Part shown: piece by piece, positions 27,549-34,844 of the stretch
How positions within the stretch are numbered: position 1 is the first letter of the stretch
Layout of the letters: each line of letters begins with the position of its first letter
DNA from: CAVYUC01 sp963783085
Lineage (GTDB): Bacteria > Bacteroidota > Bacteroidia > Bacteroidales > Prolixibacteraceae
NCBI GenBank assembly: GCA_963783085.1
Contig: CAWAMJ010000002.1
Location: forward strand, 186,001-250,000
Reading direction: 5' to 3'
Length of the DNA stretch: 64,000 nt
The notes under the pieces: generated by a model
Seen by the model: the letters and a program-made list of their open reading frames with translations, nothing else
What the model was told of the DNA's origin: nothing
The model's database searches: none
Made by a program: the position numbers and the translations under genes

Positions 27549-28130
27549 ATGAAAAAAATATTCGGCTATTTCCTGCAGGGAGTTTTACTGGTAGCTCCTG
27601 TAGCCATCATTGTCTATATCATTTATTCGTTGTTCGTTACCATTGATGGCTGGCTGATTGAAAACATCAAACATTGGATTGGCTTTTCAGTCCCCGGACT
27701 GGGAATCCTTTTTCTGTTTGTTGTCCTTACATTGCTCGGTATTGCCGGCCAAACGGCTTTGATTCGCCCGGTGAAACGTATCGCCGGAAAGCTGATAAAA
27801 CGGATTCCGGTTTTAAATCTGGTTTTTACTTCGTTAAACGACTTGTTTTCAGCATTTGCAGGAAAAGAAAAAAAATTCAACTCTCCGGTAAAAGTTTTGT
27901 TCAATAAAGAAAATAACCTCTGGAAATTAGGATTTGTTACCAAAGAAACATTGGATGAAATAGGGAATAAAGAATTGGCGGCAGTGTATTTCCCGCATTC
28001 CTATAATTTTTCCGGCGAGCTGTATCTTATTCCCGCCGAACGAATTGAACTCGTTAATTTATCGCCGGCCGAAGTAATGAAATTCATTGTTTCGGGAGGC
28101 GTTACACGTTTTGAAACCCCTGTTTTATGA
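27549..28130 (+). CDS. DUF502 family membrane protein
   Basis: 193 residues with two transmembrane segments in the first 75 residues (GVLLVAPVAIIVYIIYSLF and GLGILFLFVVLTLLGI). A cytoplasmic or periplasmic beta-rich domain follows, typical of DUF502: IPVLNLVFTSLNDLFSAF, then KVLF...LGFVT and AVYFPHSYNFSGELYLIPAERI. Family function is unknown; plant members (LCV/COV1) affect development, bacterial ones are uncharacterised. Its stop overlaps the TerC gene start by 4 nt (ATGA), so the two are translationally coupled and may act together in the membrane. Confidence 0.87.
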   Translation: MKKIFGYFLQGVLLVAPVAIIVYIIYSLFVTIDGWLIENIKHWIGFSVPGLGILFLFVVLTLLGIAGQTALIRPVKRIAGKLIKRIPVLNLVFTSLNDLFSAFAGKEKKFNSPVKVLFNKENNLWKLGFVTKETLDEIGNKELAAVYFPHSYNFSGELYLIPAERIELVNLSPAEVMKFIVSGGVTRFETPVL

Positions 28131-29176
28131 GCGCAGAAATTATTTCCGTTGCTGTTTTTCTGGTTTTTGTTATTGCCTTGCTGATGGTGGATTTGTTGCT
28201 GGTAGGAAGAAAAGCACACGTTGTTTCCATGAAAGAAGCCACCATTTGGAGCATTATCTGGATTTCGGTGGGAATGGCCTTCTATTTTGTGATGCTCTAT
28301 TTCAGCCATTTACTGCACGGCATCGAATCGAAAGAAGAGTTAATGGAGATTGCAAACAAGTACAATCCATACCTGAAATTACAATCGTCCGAATTTTCGC
28401 AAATGCTTCACCAATACCGGAAATCACAGGCCATCAATTACATTTCGGGTTATTTTATTGAAAAAACACTTTCCATCGACAACATTTTCGTGATGCTGAT
28501 GATTCTTCAAAGTTTTTCTGTGCCTGAGAAAGATTACAAAAAGGTGTTATTCTGGGGAATATTGGGCGCTATTATTATGCGGTTTGCTTTTATTTTTGCC
28601 GGCGTTGCACTTATTCGGAAATTCGAATGGATACTGTATATTTTCGGAGCGTTTTTACTGTACCAGGGCGCTAAAATCATCATCAAAAAAGACAACGACG
28701 GGAAAGATCCGAAGGACTCGCCGGTTTTTAAATTTGTCAGCAAACACCTTCGCGTTCATAAAGAATACACGCACGACCGGTTCTGGTTCCGCGATAACGG
28801 AAAATTGTTTTTCACACCGCTGTTCCTCGTATTGGTAATGATTGAATTTTCAGATGTTATTTTTGCATTCGATTCCATTCCGGCCATTTTTTCGGTTTCG
28901 CGCGATCCGTTTGTGGTTTTCTTTTCCAATGTATTCGCCATTTTAGGATTGCGCTCGCTTTTTTTCCTGGTTGCAAACATGGTCAACAAATTTCGCTTTT
29001 TAAAACCCGGAATCGGAATTTTGCTAATTTTTGTGGGTATAAAACTTACCTTGCACGAGAAGCTGAAATCATGGGGCTTTCAACCTGAATATTCATTGTA
29101 TTTTATAGGCGCCGTGCTGGTGGTAAGCATCGTTTTGTCGTTATTATTCCCGATAAAAGAGAAACCGGAAGAGTAA
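28127..29176 (+). CDS. TerC family integral membrane protein
   Basis: 349 residues with about eight to nine transmembrane helices. It carries TerC features: acidic motifs within helices (FIEKTLSIDNIFVMLMIL at about 104-121 and VMIEFSDVIFAFDSIPAIFSV at about 238-258), and GIGILLIFVGIKLTLHE near the end. TerC proteins are linked to tellurite resistance and, more recently, to manganese export that supplies or protects exported enzymes. Metal transport is therefore the best guess. It overlaps the DUF502 gene by 4 nt. Confidence 0.92.
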   Translation: MSAEIISVAVFLVFVIALLMVDLLLVGRKAHVVSMKEATIWSIIWISVGMAFYFVMLYFSHLLHGIESKEELMEIANKYNPYLKLQSSEFSQMLHQYRKSQAINYISGYFIEKTLSIDNIFVMLMILQSFSVPEKDYKKVLFWGILGAIIMRFAFIFAGVALIRKFEWILYIFGAFLLYQGAKIIIKKDNDGKDPKDSPVFKFVSKHLRVHKEYTHDRFWFRDNGKLFFTPLFLVLVMIEFSDVIFAFDSIPAIFSVSRDPFVVFFSNVFAILGLRSLFFLVANMVNKFRFLKPGIGILLIFVGIKLTLHEKLKSWGFQPEYSLYFIGAVLVVSIVLSLLFPIKEKPEE

Positions 29177-29220
29177 TTTTTTCCCGTTTTTTTGCCATAT
29201 TGAACTTTTTAAAAGTAAAC

Positions 29221-30375
29221 ATGAAACGTTTTATTCCAGTGTGGATTTTGTTGATGTTCCTCTTTTCGTTTCAAAATAGGGAGGAAAACATCAGCCGTTT
29301 GAACCAGACGGAATTGTTTGAACATACCGCGGAAATCATCCCGCATGTCATTCAATTTCAGGATACCATCCCGAATGATACGCTGTTCGAATACCAAAAT
29401 GCGGAACACATGCCACTGTTATACTCGCGAAAAATTTTAACCGGGGTTTGCGTGGAAGGAAAATGCCGGATGGTAAAAATCAACCTTTTCTGGCACGTTA
29501 CCGGCCGGTATCTGGGATTTGAACTTCCGGCAGGAGAATTTTTAAGTAAAACCGAGCATCATCCTTTTTCGCCGGAAGAATATGACCGGTTGCACGCACT
29601 GCTTGCCGATCCATTGTCACCGCTTTCGCAATATTCAATTGATGAACTGGTTCCCCAAAAAGATTCGTTGAGCCAGGATTCCACAAAAAATACGGTAGAC
29701 GCCGTTTCCACGGCAACAATTGCTGCGGTTCTCGATTACATCGTAAAAGGAGCCGTTTATACCACATACACGCTCTGGCACATTGTGTACGGTCAAACCC
29801 AACGCGAAATCGAACTGCTTTCTTCCGAAAACCTTTCGCCGCAACTAATTTCGAAACTGCTGGACAGCCAATCCATCGACGACCAGGTGTGGGCATTAAA
29901 CCACATCAGCAACAAAATCCAGGTTACACCGGAAATTCAGGATAAATTGTTCAGCTATATTTCGGGCGAAGATATTTATCTGGCAGAAAGAGCTTTAAAC
30001 GCTATGAATACGAATATGTTGGCGAATAAAAAAGTTCAAATGCAGTTGGCTGAAAAATTTAAAAATGTTGGGTTTTTGCACCGGCGACTGATTCTTCAGA
30101 AAATGAATGAAGCGCCGGAATTATTTCCTGAAGTGCTTTCGGAATTCAATACCCAACTGAGCGGGATGAACGGAACGTTGGTAAAAAGTTGGATCGAACT
30201 CCTGTTAAAGTTTGGAATTCAGGATAAACAGGTTGTTGAAGAAGTGCAAAAATTGCTTGAAAATGAAAACCGGTACATTGCCAACCAGGCGCTGAAATAC
30301 CTTGAAAACCTTGACAACACAGATAAAAAAGTAGCTCGGGATATCCGGAAGTATAAAAAGAAGAATAATCTGTAG
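29221..30375 (+). CDS. Exported protein with FMN-binding-like segment and HEAT-like repeats
   Basis: 384 residues from the ATG at 29221 (the TTG 21 nt upstream is rejected). A signal peptide or anchor (RFIPVWILLMFLFSF) precedes a region of about 170 residues. This has CVEGKCRMVKINLFWHVTG, HHPFSPEEYDRLHALLADP and VDAVSTATI, the last resembling the D-x-x-S-G-A-T signature of FMN-binding domains but with Thr for Gly. It is followed by GAVYTTYTLWHIVYG. The second half (about 200-375) is helical with HEAT-like periodicity (DDQVWALNHISNKI, LAERALNAMNT, IANQALKYLEN). The role is unknown; I infer a periplasmic protein-interaction module possibly derived from an FMN-binding domain. It is downstream of terC by 44 nt, so perhaps co-transcribed. 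Confidence 0.72.
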   Translation: MKRFIPVWILLMFLFSFQNREENISRLNQTELFEHTAEIIPHVIQFQDTIPNDTLFEYQNAEHMPLLYSRKILTGVCVEGKCRMVKINLFWHVTGRYLGFELPAGEFLSKTEHHPFSPEEYDRLHALLADPLSPLSQYSIDELVPQKDSLSQDSTKNTVDAVSTATIAAVLDYIVKGAVYTTYTLWHIVYGQTQREIELLSSENLSPQLISKLLDSQSIDDQVWALNHISNKIQVTPEIQDKLFSYISGEDIYLAERALNAMNTNMLANKKVQMQLAEKFKNVGFLHRRLILQKMNEAPELFPEVLSEFNTQLSGMNGTLVKSWIELLLKFGIQDKQVVEEVQKLLENENRYIANQALKYLENLDNTDKKVARDIRKYKKKNNL

Positions 30376-30725
30376 GAAAGAAAAAAGATTGACGAAGATT
30401 GATGGTGATTGGTGGAAAATAGTGTCGTGTCAGCCCTTAAAGGTTGTATCGTCATTCCGAGAGGTTACTCAATTTTGAAAGCATAATGAGACAATGACAA
30501 AGATGCTGAAATAAATTCAGCATGACGTTCAAATCAGCTTTTATGAGTTAATTAAGTACGTCACCCTGAACTCGTTTCAGGGTCTCGGTTTAAAATCATT
30601 GGCAACTTGTTTCGGAATCTGCTTTTTTAGGTCTGAGATGCTGACATAAATTCAGCATGACGTTTCACAATTGACATGACACCAGTTGAGATTGCGTTAT
30701 TTGTGATGAAATTAAGAAGGGAAAT
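30376..30725. repeat. Gene-free region with imperfect dyad repeats
   Basis: 350 nt without a gene. Two 29-nt copies of one element (30501-30529 and 30636-30664, same orientation, one mismatch) each contain ATGCTGAA paired with TTCAGCAT and end in CATGACGTT. Between them lies a related dyad, ACCCTGAA/TTCAGGGT (30563-30582). This type of element (CTGAA...TTCAG followed by a short conserved tail) recurs in Bacteroidota intergenic regions. No transposase or open frame is nearby. Confidence 0.6.
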
Positions 30726-31376
30726 ATGATTAACATTTTGAATTTTGACGCGGTAATTTTTGATATGGACGGTGTTCTGGTAAATTCTGAACCGTTTTAT
30801 CTAAAAGTTGAACAGGAGAATTTTAAAAAACTGGGGCTGAATGTCAGCCACGAAGAACACGTTACTTACCAGGGAACCGCAACCGATGTTATGTGGAAAA
30901 AGGTGATAGAGAAACACGGTCTGTCACAAACCCTCGACGAGCTGCTAGAAATGAGCAATTCGCTGGTTTTGCCTTATTTTAATTCGCTTGAAACAGTAGA
31001 ACCGATGCCGGGAATAGAAAGGCTAATAAAATTTTTGACGGATAAAAACATGCCACTGGCGCTGGCCTCCTCGTCGTACCCCGATGTTATTGAAATTATT
31101 CTGCAAAAAACCGGTTTAAAAAAATATTTCAAGGTGGTGGTGGACAGCCAAATGGCCGGAGCAAGTAAGCCGGAACCCGAAATATTTTTACTTGCAGCCA
31201 AAAAACTGGGTGTGAAACCTGAAAAATGTGTAGTCGTCGAAGATTCCACTAACGGAATAAAAGCGGCAAAAAGCGCCGGAATGTTTTGCATTGCTTTTGC
31301 AGGTCCGGGTTCCGAACACCAAAATCAGGAGGAAGCAGATGTAATAATTACAAATTTCGAAGAATTGTATACCTGA
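30726..31376 (+). CDS. HAD family hydrolase (beta-phosphoglucomutase-like)
   Basis: 216 residues, cytoplasmic. HAD motif I FDMDGVLVNSE at about 12-22 (nucleophile and acid Asp), a helical cap domain (about 23-90), motif II LASSS, motif III lysine in GASKPEPEIF, and motif IV VVVEDSTNGIKAA. The cap type and motif set fit the subgroup with beta-phosphoglucomutase and sugar or phosphoglycolate phosphatases. The exact substrate cannot be given. It stands alone, after the repeat region and convergent with the DUF4252 gene. Confidence 0.9.
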   Translation: MINILNFDAVIFDMDGVLVNSEPFYLKVEQENFKKLGLNVSHEEHVTYQGTATDVMWKKVIEKHGLSQTLDELLEMSNSLVLPYFNSLETVEPMPGIERLIKFLTDKNMPLALASSSYPDVIEIILQKTGLKKYFKVVVDSQMAGASKPEPEIFLLAAKKLGVKPEKCVVVEDSTNGIKAAKSAGMFCIAFAGPGSEHQNQEEADVIITNFEELYT

Positions 31377-31389
31377 AAAAGCAAATTCA

Positions 31390-31893
31390 TTAAAACTTGA
31401 AGCTTAAAAAATCAGTTGAGTCCGATTTTCGGACTTGCCTGCTTATCAGTTCCGGACTGATTCTGCCTTTTACATAAACCATCAGATTTTCGTCGCCGCC
31501 AATTAAAATTACCATTTCACGGATATCGTCCTTTTCCATTTTTCCGAAAATCGTTATGTTTTTATTTTCTTCGTTAACCGTCAGTAATTCTTCATATTCG
31601 TGCCGGGCGTTAATTTTTGCCTGAAACTCGCGGTGAAGGTTAATCCTTTTATTCAAACCTTCATCTTCAATGGATAAAACCCTTACTTTATCAATGCTTT
31701 TCAGCAGTTCGCGCTCATCTTTTTCCATATCATTCATCCTCGCAACAATACCAATTAACCAGCCGGGAACGGTAATTGACGTCACGCCCTTTTCATGGGA
31801 ATATTTGGCAAAAGCACTGGAAACACCCGGTTCATCGCTGCACGAAACCAGCAAAAAAGTTGCAACGGTTAAAATAAGAAGTAAATTTTTCAT
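31390..31893 (-). CDS. DUF4252 family lipoprotein
   Basis: 167 residues. Lipoprotein signal with Cys at about 18 (FLLVSCSDEPG). The rest matches the DUF4252 family of Bacteroidota lipoproteins. It shows a short alpha/beta pattern with SITVPGWLIGIVARM, a helical charged segment, IDKVRVLSIEDEG, and NITIFGKMEKDDIREMVILIGGDENLMVYVKGRI, a strand pair typical of the family end. Function is unknown; members often neighbour sigma-factor or membrane-stress genes, which is not the case here. It is convergent with the HAD gene with a 13-nt gap. Confidence 0.85.
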   Translation of the reverse strand: MKNLLLILTVATFLLVSCSDEPGVSSAFAKYSHEKGVTSITVPGWLIGIVARMNDMEKDERELLKSIDKVRVLSIEDEGLNKRINLHREFQAKINARHEYEELLTVNEENKNITIFGKMEKDDIREMVILIGGDENLMVYVKGRISPELISRQVRKSDSTDFLSFKF

Positions 31894-32032
31894 GTTGTAA
31901 GTTTTATTTTTTTTAAGACGTTCACCACTAATATTGGTTACTTCAAAATTGGAGATTCGTTGTTTACAATGAAAATATTTTCGACAACCGGGTCAGTTTC
32001 AGCGGCAAACAAATCGGCACATTATAAAACTC

Positions 32033-32064
32033 TTTGTGAATAAAAGTAACAAGCAGTAACTTTA
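32033..32064 (+). promoter_or_regulatory. Promoter of the alcohol dehydrogenase gene, close to its start codon
   Basis: TTTG (32033-32036), a 20-nt spacer, and TAACTTTA (32057-32064; 5 of 6 conserved positions). The predicted transcript start falls within a few bases of the ATG at 32072, suggesting a leaderless or nearly leaderless mRNA. Confidence 0.5.
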
Positions 32065-32071
32065 CCAGTAT

Positions 32072-33097
32072 ATGAAAGCATGGGTAATAGAAAAAGTAAG
32101 TGATTTAACCGCCGAAAGCAAGCCGTTGAAGCAGGTTGAGCTTCCGAAACCGGAACCAAAAAAAGGTGAAGTTCTTATAAAAATAAACGTTTGCGGAATC
32201 TGCCACACCGAAATTGATGAAATTGAAGGGCGCACTCCTCCACCAGAATTTCCGGTAGTTCCAGGTCATCAGGCAGTAGGGATTGTTGAAGAATCGCTTG
32301 CTGAAAAAAATGAAATCAAAGTTGGCGATCGTGTTGGAGTGGCCTGGATTTATTATGCCTGCGGCGAATGCGAATTTTGCACGTCGGGAAGGGAAAACCT
32401 GTGCCCCGATTTTCTGGCAACCGGCCGCGATGTAAACGGCGGATATGCGGAATACATGGTGGTTCCGAAACGCTTCGCGTATAAAATACCTGATATTTTC
32501 ACAGATGAAGAAGCTGCGCCATTGTTGTGTGCCGGAGCAATTGGTTATCGTTCGGTGGCACTTTGCAATACCACCAATGGTTACCGGATTGGATTAACCG
32601 GTTTTGGAGCGTCGGCTCACCTGGTACTGAAACTGATAAAATTCAAATATCCGGAATCTGAGGTTTATGTTTTTGCCCGGAATGAAAAAGAACAAAAATT
32701 TGCACTGAAATTGGGCGCAAAATGGGCCGGCGACACCGCGGACAAACCGCCGCACCTGCTCGACAGCATTATCGATACAACTCCTGTCTGGAAACCTGTG
32801 GTTCATGCTTTGGAAGCATTAAAACCGGGAGGGCGGCTGGTAATCAATGCTATCCGTAAAGAACCAAAAGATTTGGGGTATCTTCTTAACCTTGATTATT
32901 CCAAACATTTATGGATGGAAAAAGAGATTAAAAGTGTTGCCAATGTTACCAGCAACGATGTGCGCGAATTTATACGAATTGCTGCTGAAATGCCTTTCAA
33001 ACCAAATGTGATTACTTATCCGTTTGAAAAAGCCAACAAAGCTTTGATGGAAATTAAACGGAGTAAAATCAGGGGCGCCAAAGTATTGATGATCTGA
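32072..33097 (+). CDS. Zinc-dependent alcohol dehydrogenase
   Basis: 341 residues, medium-chain dehydrogenase/reductase, oxidising or reducing an alcohol/aldehyde with NAD(P). Catalytic zinc ligands are in CGICHTEIDEIEG (Cys at about 41) and PGHQAVG (His), with a third Cys at LLCAGAIGY. The structural zinc loop has four Cys (CGECEFCTSGRENLC). The nucleotide-binding strand is degenerate, GLTGFGASAHLVLKLI, rather than GxGxxG. YahK/AdhA-type zinc-ADH with such a site are common in bacteria. Substrate unknown. It is convergent with the acyl-CoA dehydrogenase gene. Confidence 0.92.
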   Translation: MKAWVIEKVSDLTAESKPLKQVELPKPEPKKGEVLIKINVCGICHTEIDEIEGRTPPPEFPVVPGHQAVGIVEESLAEKNEIKVGDRVGVAWIYYACGECEFCTSGRENLCPDFLATGRDVNGGYAEYMVVPKRFAYKIPDIFTDEEAAPLLCAGAIGYRSVALCNTTNGYRIGLTGFGASAHLVLKLIKFKYPESEVYVFARNEKEQKFALKLGAKWAGDTADKPPHLLDSIIDTTPVWKPVVHALEALKPGGRLVINAIRKEPKDLGYLLNLDYSKHLWMEKEIKSVANVTSNDVREFIRIAAEMPFKPNVITYPFEKANKALMEIKRSKIRGAKVLMI

Positions 33098-33115
33098 GTT
33101 GCCGCACTAATTTGC

Positions 33116-34660
33116 TCAGGCATTTATAAACTTCATCCACAAGCTGTTTTCTTCGTAATCTTCAACAACCTCATTTTTATTATTGAATGAAAAACCAGCC
33201 AGCAGTTTGGTTATTTCCTGCCGGAGCATGGTTACCCCGCCTTCTATTAAATCTTTTCGAAAACCTTTGTCGGCCATTTCCAAAACCTGGTTGAGTGAAA
33301 TTACGCGACCAATAACTTTTCCCATTTCCACCAGCTTGCGCTGCGGCATTTGTAAATCGAGGTTAAAATTGGCCATATTTTTAATATAACCTGCCGCCTG
33401 ATCCGTAAGTTCAAAACCATTTAAAAACCGGTACAGGTTATTTTCTTTGGTGCGTTTCATCAATTTTATTATGCCTTCGGTAATTTGCGTGTACAATATA
33501 TCGTTTGAGCCTTCAAATATCTGAAACGGGCGGCTGTCGGCGGTGCCCCTTCCGGCAATGTGGTTTATTTTATATGCCTTTGCACCTATAAGCTGCACCA
33601 CAGATTGGGCAGCTTCCTGCATATAATCGGTAATAACACTTTTCACTGCGTTGGCTTCCAATCCGTGCGGTGCCAAATCATTCTCTACTCCGGCTTTTTT
33701 GCTGGTGTTGGCACACATGGCCGAACAAACCGTGTAAAAAGCCTGTAGCTTTGCCAAACGTTGCTGTACCTGATCATAACCTAGCAGGTTTTTCCCGCCT
33801 ACAAACCGTTGTTTACAATGTGTAACTGCTTCATCGAGCATGCGCTGGATAAAACCCATTCCCATTCCCGGGAACTGCAAACGGCTGCGGTGCAGCAAAT
33901 CCAGCATCATTTTTACACCGGTGGTGTGCGGCTGTAATTTCTGAACGGCCGGAATTTTAACATCAATTTTATTCCGCCCGTAAGGTATCATATAAAGCCC
34001 CAGGTTATCAAAAAACTCCTCCACAACTATTTGTTGCCCGGGAGCATTTACATCGCAAATAAAGAAATCAAGATCGCGCTGCAAATTTCCTGAAGGCGAT
34101 TGTTGCCTGGCTGTCAGGAGCCAGAATTCGGCCCAACCGGTTAATCCGGCCCAGTGTTTTTGTCCTTTTACGTGGTAATATCCATTGTTTTCAACGAATG
34201 AGGTTTGCATGTTCAGGGCATCGCTTCCGAAATCAGGTTCCGTAATCATTAATCCCCCCATATTCTTTTCTTCCAGAAACCTTTTAAAAACAGACGTTTT
34301 AACTTCTTCGCGGCCATATTTGGCGACAGGTTGCAGAAAGAGGGCTGAATTTATGCCAAAAGTTAACGACAATGCCAGCGACTCGTAAGAGACAGCAGAA
34401 AGCATAGCAAGGTTTTCGTGAATCAAACCGCCGCGACCTCCATATTCCCTGGGAATACCAACCGCCAGCGGATTAATGGCCATTATTTCGCGTAAAGCAA
34501 AGGGAGGCAATCCCCGTTTCAAACTCATTTTATCGATGTTTCCCCGATGGTGGAAAACATTCTTCATCTTTGCCTTTAGTTCATTCAAAAATTCAGAAAT
34601 TGATGGCAATTCAGAGTCCCTGATTGTATTATCAGTGGTTATACCAGGTTGATAAATCAT
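33116..34660 (-). CDS. Acyl-CoA dehydrogenase family protein
   Basis: 514 residues with the three-domain ACAD fold. Helical N-terminus with VGIPREYGGRGG (about 72-83), a beta domain with GGLMITEPDFGSDALNMQT and GQKHWAGLTGWAEFWLLTA (FAD and substrate loops), and a C-terminal helical domain with the catalytic-base region FQIFEGSNDILYTQI (Glu in IFEGS). It is longer than standard ACADs (about 380) owing to a C-terminal extension (about 410-514) of helical character. Substrate chain type is not predictable. It stands alone, no electron-transfer flavoprotein nearby. No strong promoter match is seen upstream. Confidence 0.88.
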   Translation of the reverse strand: MIYQPGITTDNTIRDSELPSISEFLNELKAKMKNVFHHRGNIDKMSLKRGLPPFALREIMAINPLAVGIPREYGGRGGLIHENLAMLSAVSYESLALSLTFGINSALFLQPVAKYGREEVKTSVFKRFLEEKNMGGLMITEPDFGSDALNMQTSFVENNGYYHVKGQKHWAGLTGWAEFWLLTARQQSPSGNLQRDLDFFICDVNAPGQQIVVEEFFDNLGLYMIPYGRNKIDVKIPAVQKLQPHTTGVKMMLDLLHRSRLQFPGMGMGFIQRMLDEAVTHCKQRFVGGKNLLGYDQVQQRLAKLQAFYTVCSAMCANTSKKAGVENDLAPHGLEANAVKSVITDYMQEAAQSVVQLIGAKAYKINHIAGRGTADSRPFQIFEGSNDILYTQITEGIIKLMKRTKENNLYRFLNGFELTDQAAGYIKNMANFNLDLQMPQRKLVEMGKVIGRVISLNQVLEMADKGFRKDLIEGGVTMLRQEITKLLAGFSFNNKNEVVEDYEENSLWMKFINA

Positions 34661-34844
34661 ATGTACGTCAGTGTTAAATTTGTAAGATGATGCTTATTGC
34701 ATCCATTTAGATTTTTGTTGTACGAAATTTAACACCATTTTGTCCGGAATGTTTGGAATGGGTATTATCATTTTACTTTTTTTAAAGTTAATCTCACCGC
34801 TAAACTGCTGCAAAGAACAACTAAGGACCTGGTGAATTTTAATA

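Noticed and set aside
30501..30664. The two 29-nt repeats as the ends of an insertion sequence
   Set aside because: They have the same orientation, each is itself a dyad, and no transposase or target duplication lies between or near them.
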